A stretch of 64,000 nt of DNA from Marinomonas hwangdonensis (GTDB taxonomy: Bacteria; Pseudomonadota; Gammaproteobacteria; Pseudomonadales; Marinomonadaceae): NCBI RefSeq assembly GCF_003721245.1, contig NZ_RIZG01000003.1:186001-250000 (forward strand), written 5' to 3'. Position 1 is the first letter of the stretch. Every line of letters starts with the position of its first letter. This document shows, piece after piece, positions 25,820-34,677 of the stretch. The translations under genes were made by a program, and so were the position numbers. Below the pieces are notes generated by a model that searched no databases, was not told the DNA's origin, and saw only the letters and a list, made by a program, of their open reading frames with translations.

Positions 25820-27334
25820 ATGGAATATGAAGCCGCTTTCAAGCGAGAGCGTCAAGCACGAAAAAATGCCGAGTCCATCCTCGAACAAAAAAGCCGCGAA
25901 CTGCATTTTGCCAATCTGTCGTTGAAGGAAAACGTCGACTCATTGTATTTTGCTGTGCGGGAAAATAAGTTTCTAAATCACATAAGCCAGTATGGGATAA
26001 AAAAGCCTCGTCTGAGTGAGTTTTTGCCCGTCATAATCAACGACATGATGCGTTTAAGTGACCTACCCTTTGCCACGTATGCGCACTTTCCACTTGATCA
26101 AAACCAGCCAAGCTTCTACTCTGCGCTACTAAAGAATCCGGATCAGTATGAAGAAAACATAGGAAGTCGTGACAGTGAGATAAATACCATCATGACAGAA
26201 ACAGAGCAGCTGATTCGAGAAAAGAGAACAACCTTTCTTCAAACCATGAATTTGGTCATTGATAACAAGACTATCGATACCCTGATTGCTATGCCTATTA
26301 TCAGTTTAGAGCGTATTAGCGGCATTATTTTTTTATTTGGTCACGAATTAACAGACAAACAAAATCAAGTACTTACTGTGTTTGAAACTGGCATCAAACA
26401 ACTGGCCATCATACTGGAACACAGATTCCAAGAAGACAAACTGTTGGCGAGCCACAGAGAGCTAACCAATGCCAATGAAGCGTTGATAGAAGCACAAAAG
26501 AAACTAGTCCAATCCGAAAAAATGGCCACCGTTGGCCAGTTGTCAGCGGGAATTGCCCATGAAATTAATAACCCAATGGGCTTTATCAAAAGCAATTTGA
26601 CCTCGCTTGGGGAATACCTCAATGACTTTATAGACTATGTAAAGGCATCTAACGAGTTAACCAATGTATCCCTTAAATCGACAGATCTGAGTATAAGTGA
26701 GCCTGCCAAAAGCGTTGATAAAGTATGGCGAGAAATTGATATGACCTTTCTGATGGAAGACACACAAACACTGCTTAATGAATCTCAACAAGGGGTAAAG
26801 CGCATTATCGACATCGTCGGTGGCTTAAAACGCTTCGCTCGTCAGTCAGACAATCAAAAAACGGCTTGCCAACTCAGGACAATCATCGAGGAAGCGCTAA
26901 AACTTGCCAATAACGAACTCAAATTCAAAGGCATTGTGAATACGCACTTCAATGACGTCTCACCCATCATGGGAAACAGCGGAGAACTATTACAAGTATT
27001 CTTAAACTTGTTTGTTAACGCGTCCCATGCTATGGATGATCAAGGAGAGTTAACCATAGAGATGGCGGAAAATGCAGGCGGTGTTACTATTAATGTCTCC
27101 GATAATGGCTGCGGCATTGCGGAGGAGCACCTAGCGTCTATTTTTAACCCTTTTTTCACTACAAAAGATGTGGGCGTTGGTACCGGATTGGGGCTGTCGA
27201 TTTCCTACGGTATCATTCAAGACCATCACGGCACCATTTATGTGGCCAGCGAGGTGGGCAAAGGCACACAATTTAGTATTTGGCTACCCTATGGAAATAC
27301 TCACTTAACCCCTCCAAAGGAGAGTAGTGAATGA
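25820..27334 (+). CDS. Soluble sensor histidine kinase, partner of H-NOX
   Basis: A 504-residue cytoplasmic kinase with no membrane segment. A coiled-coil start (about 1-50) leads to a GAF-like middle region (about 60-200). A HisKA phosphoacceptor (MATVGQLSAGIAHEINNPMG, near 235) and a HATPase_c domain (NLFVNASHAMDD, VSDNGCGI, TTKDVGVGTGLGLSI) follow. It lies 14 bp after the H-NOX gene and overlaps the response regulator by ATGA, so all three form an operon. In Shewanella and Vibrio, H-NOX inhibits such kinases when NO is bound and thereby tunes c-di-GMP and biofilm formation. Confidence 0.93.
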   Translation: MEYEAAFKRERQARKNAESILEQKSRELHFANLSLKENVDSLYFAVRENKFLNHISQYGIKKPRLSEFLPVIINDMMRLSDLPFATYAHFPLDQNQPSFYSALLKNPDQYEENIGSRDSEINTIMTETEQLIREKRTTFLQTMNLVIDNKTIDTLIAMPIISLERISGIIFLFGHELTDKQNQVLTVFETGIKQLAIILEHRFQEDKLLASHRELTNANEALIEAQKKLVQSEKMATVGQLSAGIAHEINNPMGFIKSNLTSLGEYLNDFIDYVKASNELTNVSLKSTDLSISEPAKSVDKVWREIDMTFLMEDTQTLLNESQQGVKRIIDIVGGLKRFARQSDNQKTACQLRTIIEEALKLANNELKFKGIVNTHFNDVSPIMGNSGELLQVFLNLFVNASHAMDDQGELTIEMAENAGGVTINVSDNGCGIAEEHLASIFNPFFTTKDVGVGTGLGLSISYGIIQDHHGTIYVASEVGKGTQFSIWLPYGNTHLTPPKESSE

Positions 27335-28677
27335 GCGACGAGTCTTTAGTCTTAGTGGATATAGAAACACGTCCTGGCTTGTTATTAGTGGATGATGAAA
27401 AAAATGTCCTGTCTTCGTTAAAGCGTTTATTTCGTAAAACAGACTGTGATGTGTTCATTGCCAATAGTGGCCAGGAAGGGCTTGAGATTTTAAAACAGCA
27501 TGCCATTGACGTCATAGTGTCAGATGCCCGCATGCCTGAAATGTCGGGGCCTGAATTCTTGGCCATTGCGGCAGAACAATACCCAGATGCCAAGCGGATT
27601 TTACTGACAGGCTATGCCGATATGCAGGCCATTGTCGACGCGGTAAATTTAGGCAAAGTGTCCCATTATCTTGAAAAGCCTTGGGACGACGAACAGTTGC
27701 AAAAACTGGTCAACGACGCCTTTGTCACAATAAACCTGATGAAGCAAAATGCCCGTTTGCAGTCCTTGATTGAGCAGAAAAACAAAAAGCTCACCGTAAT
27801 GAACGAGACCTTAGAAGCCACAGTAAGAGAGCGCACTCAAAAAATTATCGAGATCAACGCCGCACTACAAGAGAACTATAAAAGCACAGTTGATTTATTT
27901 GCCAATCTTTTAGACATGCGCAATCCAAAGCCCAAGACAGATGTCCCCGATATCACCAGCTTGGTGACAGACATTGCCGAGGCATTAAACTTGCCTCATC
28001 GAGAACGTATACACCTCATTCGAGCCGCCAAAATGCGCTATATGAGTCAGATTAGCTTTTCCGACGAAATGCTTATGACGCCCTATGTCTTGCTATCTGC
28101 AGAGCAACAAGATGAATACAGGCAATACCCATTACAAGGAGCGACCTTGCTAAGAAGTATTCGCCCTTTGCAGCAGGTTGCAGAGATTATTCTTCACCAT
28201 AAAGAATATTTAAATGGCGAGGGATACCCAGGAGGCAAGCAAGAAGCCTCTATTCCTAAGTCAGCACAAATATTAACCGTTGCTAATGACTATATTGAGT
28301 TAATCACAGGTCGGTTGTTTGAAACACCCTTGCCTCAACAAGAAGCCATGGATTATTTAGAGTCAAAAGCCGGTATTTATTACGCTAAAAGTGCCGTTGA
28401 CGCACTTAAGGCGTCTTTGTATATGCATAAAATAGAGCAGCCTCTTTATGATCACTGCGTCGCGCCCGATCAGCTTGCAGCAGGTATGGTGTTGTCTCGT
28501 GACCTACTTAATCAAAATGGTGACGTTATACTCGTCAAAGGAGTAGAGCTAGCTGACAGTGCGATACTATTGTTGATGGAATTAGAGCGCAGCTCAAAAA
28601 AAGCGCTCCCACTCTATGTCGATATCCCAGCGGGGTTGGAAGTACCTAAAAAGTTCCAAGAAAGTATTCAACACTAA
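27331..28677 (+). CDS. Response regulator with a degenerate HD-GYP domain
   Basis: A 448-residue protein with an N-terminal receiver domain (LLVDDEKNVLSSL, phospho-Asp in VSDARMPEMSG, conserved Lys in LEKPW). A coiled-coil linker (about 130-180) precedes an HD-GYP-like domain. The HHKEYLNGEGYPGG half of the active site is kept. The metal-binding HD is missing: RAAKMRYMSQ stands where HDIGK is expected. It is therefore unlikely to hydrolyse c-di-GMP and may regulate another enzyme, as HnoD does in Shewanella. It is the last gene of the H-NOX operon. Confidence 0.9.
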   Translation: MSDESLVLVDIETRPGLLLVDDEKNVLSSLKRLFRKTDCDVFIANSGQEGLEILKQHAIDVIVSDARMPEMSGPEFLAIAAEQYPDAKRILLTGYADMQAIVDAVNLGKVSHYLEKPWDDEQLQKLVNDAFVTINLMKQNARLQSLIEQKNKKLTVMNETLEATVRERTQKIIEINAALQENYKSTVDLFANLLDMRNPKPKTDVPDITSLVTDIAEALNLPHRERIHLIRAAKMRYMSQISFSDEMLMTPYVLLSAEQQDEYRQYPLQGATLLRSIRPLQQVAEIILHHKEYLNGEGYPGGKQEASIPKSAQILTVANDYIELITGRLFETPLPQQEAMDYLESKAGIYYAKSAVDALKASLYMHKIEQPLYDHCVAPDQLAAGMVLSRDLLNQNGDVILVKGVELADSAILLLMELERSSKKALPLYVDIPAGLEVPKKFQESIQH

Positions 28678-28770
28678 ATCGCTATCAAGATTCAGTCACA
28701 AGACCCTTATTCCTTTTAAAAGAAGGTGTGGTACTCTTTTAAACCATGACTGACTACTAGGAGAGTTGTC

Positions 28771-30411
28771 TTGTTTAAGCCAAATTACTATCTGTTGATA
28801 GCGGTGGTTTTTGTGTTGCTGGTGATGACAACGCAGAATGTGTATTTTCAACTCGCTTGGGCTTGGTGTGCCTTATCTTTTTTTACGGTCAGTTTGGCTT
28901 ATCTGCTTAATAAACCGACGATTTTTCGTAAACGCTCCAATGGCAAAGTACCCATTTATATTCGTTGGGTATTTATGCCGTTTTTGTGGGGTGCTCAGCT
29001 ATATAACAGTTTGGCGCGAAGCAGCGATCCAGTCCCAGCCTTACAAAAGATTGACGAGGGACTGTATCTTGCTAGACGCTTGTTTCCTTCCGATATTCAT
29101 CAGATCAAAAGTGAAAAAATCAGTGCGGTGTTGGACGTTACGGCAGAATTTAGTTCATTAAACTGGGTGGCATTTCAAGACGATATTGATTATCTGAATA
29201 TTCCCATCCTTGATCATTCCGTCCCTTCTGATACACAAATTCATCGCGCATTAAACTGGATACATACCCATCGTAAAACAGGGCGCTCGGTTGTTGTACA
29301 TTGTGCCTTGGGCCGAGGCCGTTCCGCGTTTATGGTGGCCGCCTATTTACTCAGCCAAAATCCACAGTCATCTCCAAGCGACATCATGGATAAAATACGC
29401 GAGATACGCCAAACGGTTCGACTTAACAAGCGTCAATTTAGGTATCTAAAACGCGCTTTAGACAATAAGCTGCTTGTGGTCCAAAACTCCGCGTGGCTAA
29501 TCGCTAATCCCGTGTCTGGTCATGGTCAATGGGAGGAACAGCAAGACCATATTTTAAGCTATCTCTCTGCGTATTTTGATGTCACAGTAAGAACCACCAC
29601 GCTGGAGAAAAACGGCACCACATTGGCTAAAGAAGCCGTTAAAGCGTCTCCCGACATGGTCATTGCTTGCGGTGGAGACGGAACCGTTACTGAAGTCGCA
29701 GCCGCCCTAATTGATACTCACATCAAGCTAGGCATCATCCCATTTGGAACGGCAAATGCCCTTCACCATGTACTGTGTGGTGCCTCATCAAAAATAGCGT
29801 CGATCGAAACTATTTGTTTCGACCTGATTGATGGCTGCGAGCAACGCATAGACACGGCCACCTGTAACGGTGAGCCCATGCTATTGCTGGCAGGTGTTGG
29901 ATTTGAGCATCAAATGATTGCAACAGCCGACCGAGAGAAGAAAAGCACCAACGGCCAACTAGCATATCTACAGGGCTTATGGGAGGCGGTAAGCCAAAAC
30001 GAAGTGCATGAGTTTACTGTGCAACTCAATGATGAAGGGCCCTTTACCATCAAAACACCAAGCCTAACCATTGCTAATGCCGCACCTGTTACTACGTTAC
30101 TCGCACAAGGAAAAGGAGTACCCAATATTATGGACGGCGAACTCGATTTAACTTGGTTAGACCCTGAACGCATGCAAATATTGAACTTGGCAGAATTGGC
30201 CATGCTTGGCATGGGCGATCGACATGAAGACAGCGAATCCACTGATGGGCACAATGGTATTTTCCATCGATCAGCACATCGCGTTACTGTGGATATCAAC
30301 CAAATCGGTCACTATGTCATAGACGGCGAAAAACGCGATGCAGACACGCTAGATATCATCATTAAACCCAACTCCTTAAGCGTGATCGTACCGGAGTCGA
30401 TGATTAGTTAA
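28771..30411 (+). CDS. Fusion of a dual-specificity phosphatase and a diacylglycerol/sphingosine-type lipid kinase
   Basis: A 546-residue protein starting at TTG (GGAG-like AGGAGAG upstream). Two or three hydrophobic helices (about 5-80) precede a dual-specificity-phosphatase domain whose P-loop is VVHCALGRGRS (CX5R). From about residue 245 a DAGK catalytic domain follows: WLIANPVSGHGQW, IACGGDGTVTEVAAAL and GIIPFGTANALHHVL. It may dephosphorylate and phosphorylate lipids at the membrane. Fusions of these two domains occur in other bacteria, but their substrates are not established. It is followed by a strong terminator. Confidence 0.88.
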   Translation: MFKPNYYLLIAVVFVLLVMTTQNVYFQLAWAWCALSFFTVSLAYLLNKPTIFRKRSNGKVPIYIRWVFMPFLWGAQLYNSLARSSDPVPALQKIDEGLYLARRLFPSDIHQIKSEKISAVLDVTAEFSSLNWVAFQDDIDYLNIPILDHSVPSDTQIHRALNWIHTHRKTGRSVVVHCALGRGRSAFMVAAYLLSQNPQSSPSDIMDKIREIRQTVRLNKRQFRYLKRALDNKLLVVQNSAWLIANPVSGHGQWEEQQDHILSYLSAYFDVTVRTTTLEKNGTTLAKEAVKASPDMVIACGGDGTVTEVAAALIDTHIKLGIIPFGTANALHHVLCGASSKIASIETICFDLIDGCEQRIDTATCNGEPMLLLAGVGFEHQMIATADREKKSTNGQLAYLQGLWEAVSQNEVHEFTVQLNDEGPFTIKTPSLTIANAAPVTTLLAQGKGVPNIMDGELDLTWLDPERMQILNLAELAMLGMGDRHEDSESTDGHNGIFHRSAHRVTVDINQIGHYVIDGEKRDADTLDIIIKPNSLSVIVPESMIS

Positions 30412-30440
30412 ATAATCGTGAACGTCTAATTTCCTCATAC

Positions 30441-30471
30441 AAAAAAAGCGGCAGGCATGCCGCTTTTTTTG
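30441..30471. terminator. Bidirectional terminator
   Basis: AAAAAAAGCGGCAGGCATGCCGCTTTTTTT: a 6-bp GC-rich stem flanked by A and T runs, between convergent genes. Confidence 0.9.
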
Positions 30472-30489
30472 TGCCGTATTCCTGTCATA

Positions 30490-32478
30490 TTAAGACACGG
30501 TATTCCAAGGCAATTGTCCAGGAGCAGCATCAACGAAGTTGAAGTACTGCTCTAGTTGGTCAATCAAATCACGTATCACTTCATCTTGGCTACAGCCATA
30601 GAGCTCATAACCCAGCGCACCATTTCGAATATACACATCAGCTTGCCAATGCGTATCGTATTTAGAGTTCTCGCTGTGCGCTGCTGGTATTTCATGTTCC
30701 GTGGCAACTACTTGGTAAAAGAAATCCAATTTTTCGTCACGCTCAAGCTGGAAAGTCACGCCATTTTCTTCTCGAGTAATATTGGCTTTCCAACCATGTG
30801 TCGCCAGCTCTTTTTGAACTTCTTCCATCGCAGGTTCCACCACATCTTTAATAAAGTATGTCACCTTGGCTTCGCCAGGAAATTTAAACAAGGTACTTAA
30901 ACGTTTACGCCAGCTGCCTTCGTTACTAAAGGCTCGTCCCGGTGTCGCTGCGGCTTCCACGGCTGCCCCACGATGCCCTTCGATAACCAAGGCCCGCCAC
31001 AAACCAAGCGCTGCGACCAACATGATGACGGCAAAAGGCAATGCCGCTAAGATACTCATGGTCTGCAATGCGCCTAACCCACCAGCCAGCAATAACGTTG
31101 CTGCGATAATACCTTCAAGCGACGCCCAAAACACACGCTGCCAAACGGGTGTTTCTAATGCACCGCCAGAAGCCAACGAATCGACAACCAAGGAGCCCGA
31201 ATCCGAAGAGGTAACAAAGAAGGTAATAATTAAAAATACAGTGACGACTGATAAGAAAGTCGACCAAGGCAACAAATCATAAAACTGGAATAATGCCACA
31301 GAATGATCCGCCTGTACTTCGCCAATCAAGACATTCTTACCCTGCTCCATAATCAAATACAGCGCGGTATCGCCAAAAATAGCAAACCATAGGAAGGTAA
31401 ATAATGTCGGCACAGCAAGCACACCAAAGATAAACTGACGAATAGTACGACCACGGCTAATCTTGGCAATAAACAAACCCACAAATGGTGCCCAAGCGAT
31501 CGTCCATGCGAAAATAAACAAGGTCCAGTTGCCGATCCAATCACTTTGCGTATAAGCCTGAAGATTAAACGTACGCTCTACAATGTTACCTAAGTACGCA
31601 CCAGTGTTTTGTACGAAGGCATCAAGAATGTGAATACTTGGACCAACGAAAAACACAATCGCCATAATGAATACCGCTAAGCACATATTCAAAATCGAAA
31701 GATTTTTTACACCCTTATCCATACCCGCAACCACAGAACCAATTGCAGCTAACGTGATTAAGCCAATAGCGGTTATTTGCACCGTAGTGTTAATCGGAAT
31801 GTCTTCCCAAAGGTAATGTAAGCCAGCGTTGATCTGTGTGACTGATAAGCCAAGTGTGGTCGCCAAACCAAACATGGTACCGAGAATAGCAAACACATCG
31901 ACAATATGACCAATAGGCCCATAAATACGATCACCAATCAGAGGATAAAGCGCCGAACGAACCGCTAGCGGCAAGCCATGGCGAAAAGCAAAATAGGCGA
32001 GCACCAATCCCATCAGGCCGTAAATGCCCCAAATATGTAAGCCCCAATGGAAGTAGGCAATTTGCATCGCTTCACGAGCCGCACCGATAGTCTCTGCGGT
32101 GGCATTAGGCGGTTGGGAGAAGTGTAAGACAGGTTCTGCTACGCCAAAGAACAGTAAGGCAATACCGTAGCCCGCGGAAAACAGCATCGCAAACCAAGCA
32201 GGAAAGCTGTATTCAGGATCTCCATGGTCTGGGCCTAAGCGGATATTCCCCCAGCGACTAAATCCGATACAAACAAGAAATACGAGAAAAATCGCCGTAG
32301 CCAGCATGTAAAACCAGCCAAAGGTTTGAGTCACCCAAGCCAATGCGCTTTGAAATAACTCCCCTGCAAGCTCGGGATTACTTAGGGTTCCGACGATAAG
32401 AAATAGGGTAACAATAACGGTTGGAATAAATACCGGAAGCAAAATTGCTCCCGTGGCCGTCTTTTGTGAATGGGTCAT
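30490..32478 (-). CDS. BCCT family betaine/choline/carnitine transporter
   Basis: A 662-residue permease with twelve predicted helices. The family signature lies in the WFYMLATAIFLVFLVCIGFS start and FFGVAEPVLHFSQPP; the substrate-box tryptophans are in FAWTIAWAPFVGLFIAKISRG. A long hydrophilic C-terminal tail (about 520-662) like that of E. coli BetT suggests osmotic regulation. It takes up betaine or choline for salt tolerance, matching a marine host. GGAGGAGCC lies before the ATG. The exact substrate is not certain; BetT-like choline uptake is the best guess. Confidence 0.93.
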   Translation of the reverse strand: MTHSQKTATGAILLPVFIPTVIVTLFLIVGTLSNPELAGELFQSALAWVTQTFGWFYMLATAIFLVFLVCIGFSRWGNIRLGPDHGDPEYSFPAWFAMLFSAGYGIALLFFGVAEPVLHFSQPPNATAETIGAAREAMQIAYFHWGLHIWGIYGLMGLVLAYFAFRHGLPLAVRSALYPLIGDRIYGPIGHIVDVFAILGTMFGLATTLGLSVTQINAGLHYLWEDIPINTTVQITAIGLITLAAIGSVVAGMDKGVKNLSILNMCLAVFIMAIVFFVGPSIHILDAFVQNTGAYLGNIVERTFNLQAYTQSDWIGNWTLFIFAWTIAWAPFVGLFIAKISRGRTIRQFIFGVLAVPTLFTFLWFAIFGDTALYLIMEQGKNVLIGEVQADHSVALFQFYDLLPWSTFLSVVTVFLIITFFVTSSDSGSLVVDSLASGGALETPVWQRVFWASLEGIIAATLLLAGGLGALQTMSILAALPFAVIMLVAALGLWRALVIEGHRGAAVEAAATPGRAFSNEGSWRKRLSTLFKFPGEAKVTYFIKDVVEPAMEEVQKELATHGWKANITREENGVTFQLERDEKLDFFYQVVATEHEIPAAHSENSKYDTHWQADVYIRNGALGYELYGCSQDEVIRDLIDQLEQYFNFVDAAPGQLPWNTVS

Positions 32479-32583
32479 AAAGGCTCCTCCTCTACGCCTA
32501 CTTTGACAAAAGCGGACTTTAATTGCAATAAATGATTAGATGTCTAAACATTAAAGACGATAAATTAACCTGTTGAAAAGACA

Positions 32584-32628
32584 TAAAAAAGCCAGCATTG
32601 CCCCCTTAACTGTCTATGCTGGCTTTTG
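32584..32628 (-). terminator. Terminator of the DUF2383 gene
   Basis: AAGCCAGCA and TGCTGGCTT pair over 9 bp around a 19-base loop. On the minus strand the hairpin is followed by TTTTTT, downstream of the gene ending at 32739. Confidence 0.75.
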
Positions 32629-32738
32629 TTTTAAAACAGTATTCAGCGACTATTTTTCGTGGCTTTTACCTTGATCTCGTTCACAAAAATTGGTGCTAAT
32701 CGGCAAAATAAGGCGCTGTTTAATTACAGTACAAATTG

Positions 32739-33191
32739 TTAATGCTGGGCCGTCACTTGCAGTGCTTTCATTTCGTCGTGGCACTCTTTCATTCTGACTT
32801 TCACGCGGCGCAGAGTGACTTCACAGTCTTGGGTTTGATTTCTTTCTAGCGCTAAATCAAGTTCTTCGAGCACCTTGTCCTCCACTTCTTCTAGTTGGTC
32901 AACGTAAGTAAAGGTGGTCGTTTCACTAGTAATTTTAGACATTAATTTAGTATAAGCCTGACGGGCTTTCACCAAGTTACTGGTATCGGTTTCTACTTCA
33001 CCTTGCTGAGCGACAGCAAATGGCTGTAATTCTGCAACAGCTTCCGCTTTAGCGCCAATCATACGATCAAAAAAAGCTTTATAAGTACTGTCGTCTAATT
33101 TGGTTTTCGCTTCTTGGTAGAATTCAATACCGCCGTTCATTACTTTAACAATGTCTGTAATGTGGTGGGCATGTGCAGTTTGATTTTGCAT
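32739..33191 (-). CDS. PA2169-type four-helix-bundle protein (DUF2383)
   Basis: A 150-residue, all-alpha soluble protein. It shows the family pattern MNGGIEFYQEAKTKLDDSTYKAFFDRM, given in two parts (MNGGIEFYQEAKTKL, DDSTYKAFFDRM). A ferritin-like four-helix bundle of unknown function is expected; in Pseudomonas a homologue is linked to stress and anoxia. The ribosome binding site is AGGAGGAAAG. A broken second copy lies on the same strand at 34044-34251. Confidence 0.85.
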   Translation of the reverse strand: MQNQTAHAHHITDIVKVMNGGIEFYQEAKTKLDDSTYKAFFDRMIGAKAEAVAELQPFAVAQQGEVETDTSNLVKARQAYTKLMSKITSETTTFTYVDQLEEVEDKVLEELDLALERNQTQDCEVTLRRVKVRMKECHDEMKALQVTAQH

Positions 33192-33556
33192 CTTTCCTCC
33201 TAAGCTAAGTAGCGTTTCTTTTGTTTCGTGTTCCTAATTGAATAGTTGGCGATGGCAGGATTAAAAACAACCGCATTTCGACAGATGCACTTAGGCTGCA
33301 CCTTTATTGCAAAAAAGCAGAGACTCCACTAAAAATTACACCGGCAACTGCATCGATGCCTTCAGTTCTCGTAAGGAAATATTAGAGGTAATTGCCGATA
33401 CGCCTGTGGTGTGGTAACAGGACAACACATTGCTCAAATCGATTATATTTTGAAAACCGAAACTATGTTAGCGTTTCAAGCGTATTCAAAACATGATTTA
33501 AAAGGTATGTTTTCCGTTGGCGTTTAACTTTAAAACTCTTTTTGGAGCGAGCAATT
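33192..33556. other. 365-bp gap between divergent genes
   Basis: Carries the promoters of the DUF2383 gene and the GFA gene. Its first 80 bp resemble 34252-34340 (GGCGATGG, AAAACAACC), meaning the upstream region was duplicated with the broken copy. No further gene is visible. Confidence 0.5.
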
Positions 33557-33973
33557 ATGAGTCACCTTCATACTGGATCTTGTCTATGTGGCGCAGTGAA
33601 ATTTGAATTGGAGGGCGAATTTAAGAAGTTCTTCCTTTGCCATTGTAGCCGTTGCCGAAAAGCCTCTGGCACCGCTCACTGCGCTAATTTATTTGCACCG
33701 GGCGCTACACTTACTTGGTTGAGCGGCGAAGATAAACTCAGTTTTTATCGACTAGAAGACACGAACTTTGCTCGTACTTTTTGCTCTGTGTGTGGCTCAA
33801 ACGTGCCTACCGATGCGAAAACTCGCGGCTTAGTTGTCGTTCCTGCTGGCTGCTTAGACACTGACGTTGATATCACACCACAAGCGCATATCTTTATGAA
33901 CAGCAAAGGCAACTGGGATGAGCACTTAGGGGATATTCCAGCTTTTGAGGCGATGCCAAACCAAATAGCCTAG
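33557..33973 (+). CDS. GFA family zinc-binding protein (Gfa-like)
   Basis: A 138-residue protein with the zinc-site cysteines of the glutathione-dependent formaldehyde-activating family: GSCLCGAVKFELEG, CHCSRCRKASG and FCSVCGSNVP. Members bind zinc through CxC and CxxC pairs; most have no proven substrate and only some react with glutathione-formaldehyde adducts. I use ATG 33557, with GGAG nine bases upstream, instead of a TTG five codons earlier. It is followed by a strong terminator. Confidence 0.88.
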   Translation: MSHLHTGSCLCGAVKFELEGEFKKFFLCHCSRCRKASGTAHCANLFAPGATLTWLSGEDKLSFYRLEDTNFARTFCSVCGSNVPTDAKTRGLVVVPAGCLDTDVDITPQAHIFMNSKGNWDEHLGDIPAFEAMPNQIA

Positions 33974-33998
33974 CTAAAAAATGAATTAAGCAGCCATT

Positions 33999-34041
33999 AA
34001 AAAGGCCAACGAGATGTCCGAGCATCGACGTTGGCTTTTTT
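33999..34041 (+). terminator. Terminator of the GFA-family gene
   Basis: A stem of AGGCCAACG with CGTTGGCTT followed by TTTTTT, directly after the gene at 33557-33973. Confidence 0.75.
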
Positions 34042-34043
34042 GT

Positions 34044-34251
34044 GACTTTACTGAGTTACTGGTGCCCGCATCTAAATCGCCTTGTTCGTCAACGGCAAAA
34101 TTGTGCAAACCGGCGGCCGCAGCTTTCTTTTCTTCAATCATACGATTAAAAAGGCCTTATAAAGTGTATTGCCCAACTGACCTTGTGCTTCTTGATAAAA
34201 TGCCATACCACCGTTCTGGGCTTTAATAATATCGGCAATGTGGTTTGACAT
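34044..34251 (-). pseudogene. Frameshifted, truncated second DUF2383 copy
   Basis: From the ATG at 34251 the frame reads MSNHIADIIKAQNGGMAFYQ, clearly paralogous to the intact gene, but it stops after 37 codons. In the next frame homology resumes (NRMIEEKKAAAAGLHNFAVD) and then ends at the neighbouring terminator. A one-base change in a run of T's (near 34150) explains the shift. The C-terminal half is missing. Confidence 0.82.
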
Positions 34252-34677
34252 ACTGTTCTTCTCATACAGGCATTTTTTATCTAGCCGGTACATGAATATT
34301 ACTGGCGATGGGATGACTGAAAACAACCACTATTGAAAACCTTTTTACTGTGTGCTTAAAGCTATGCAACATCACACCTTCCTGAGATAAACGAATATGA
34401 CCAACGGAATTCATGTTATTCATAAAATATCATGTTTAGAGCTTTTGTTAACGGTTGTTCTTGTAAGGAAAGCTAATCGTCTTAAAATCTAAATGTATAA
34501 TTTTTTTTCTGATTTAACCTGTTTATAGATAGAAGTTCTGCCGTCATCGCTGTATCTTAGCCCCCATGTCAGGATGACGATCTTTTTGGAGACGGAGACC
34601 ACCCCTCACCTCACCTAATCTGCCTGCCATACAATATCCTCACTCAGTTTATACCGCGCACATTTTAGGAGAACTCA
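34252..34677. other. 426-bp gap
   Basis: Contains the duplicated leader of the broken DUF2383 copy and then the promoter region of the next gene, ending in an AGGAGAACTCA ribosome binding site. No other feature seen. Confidence 0.5.
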
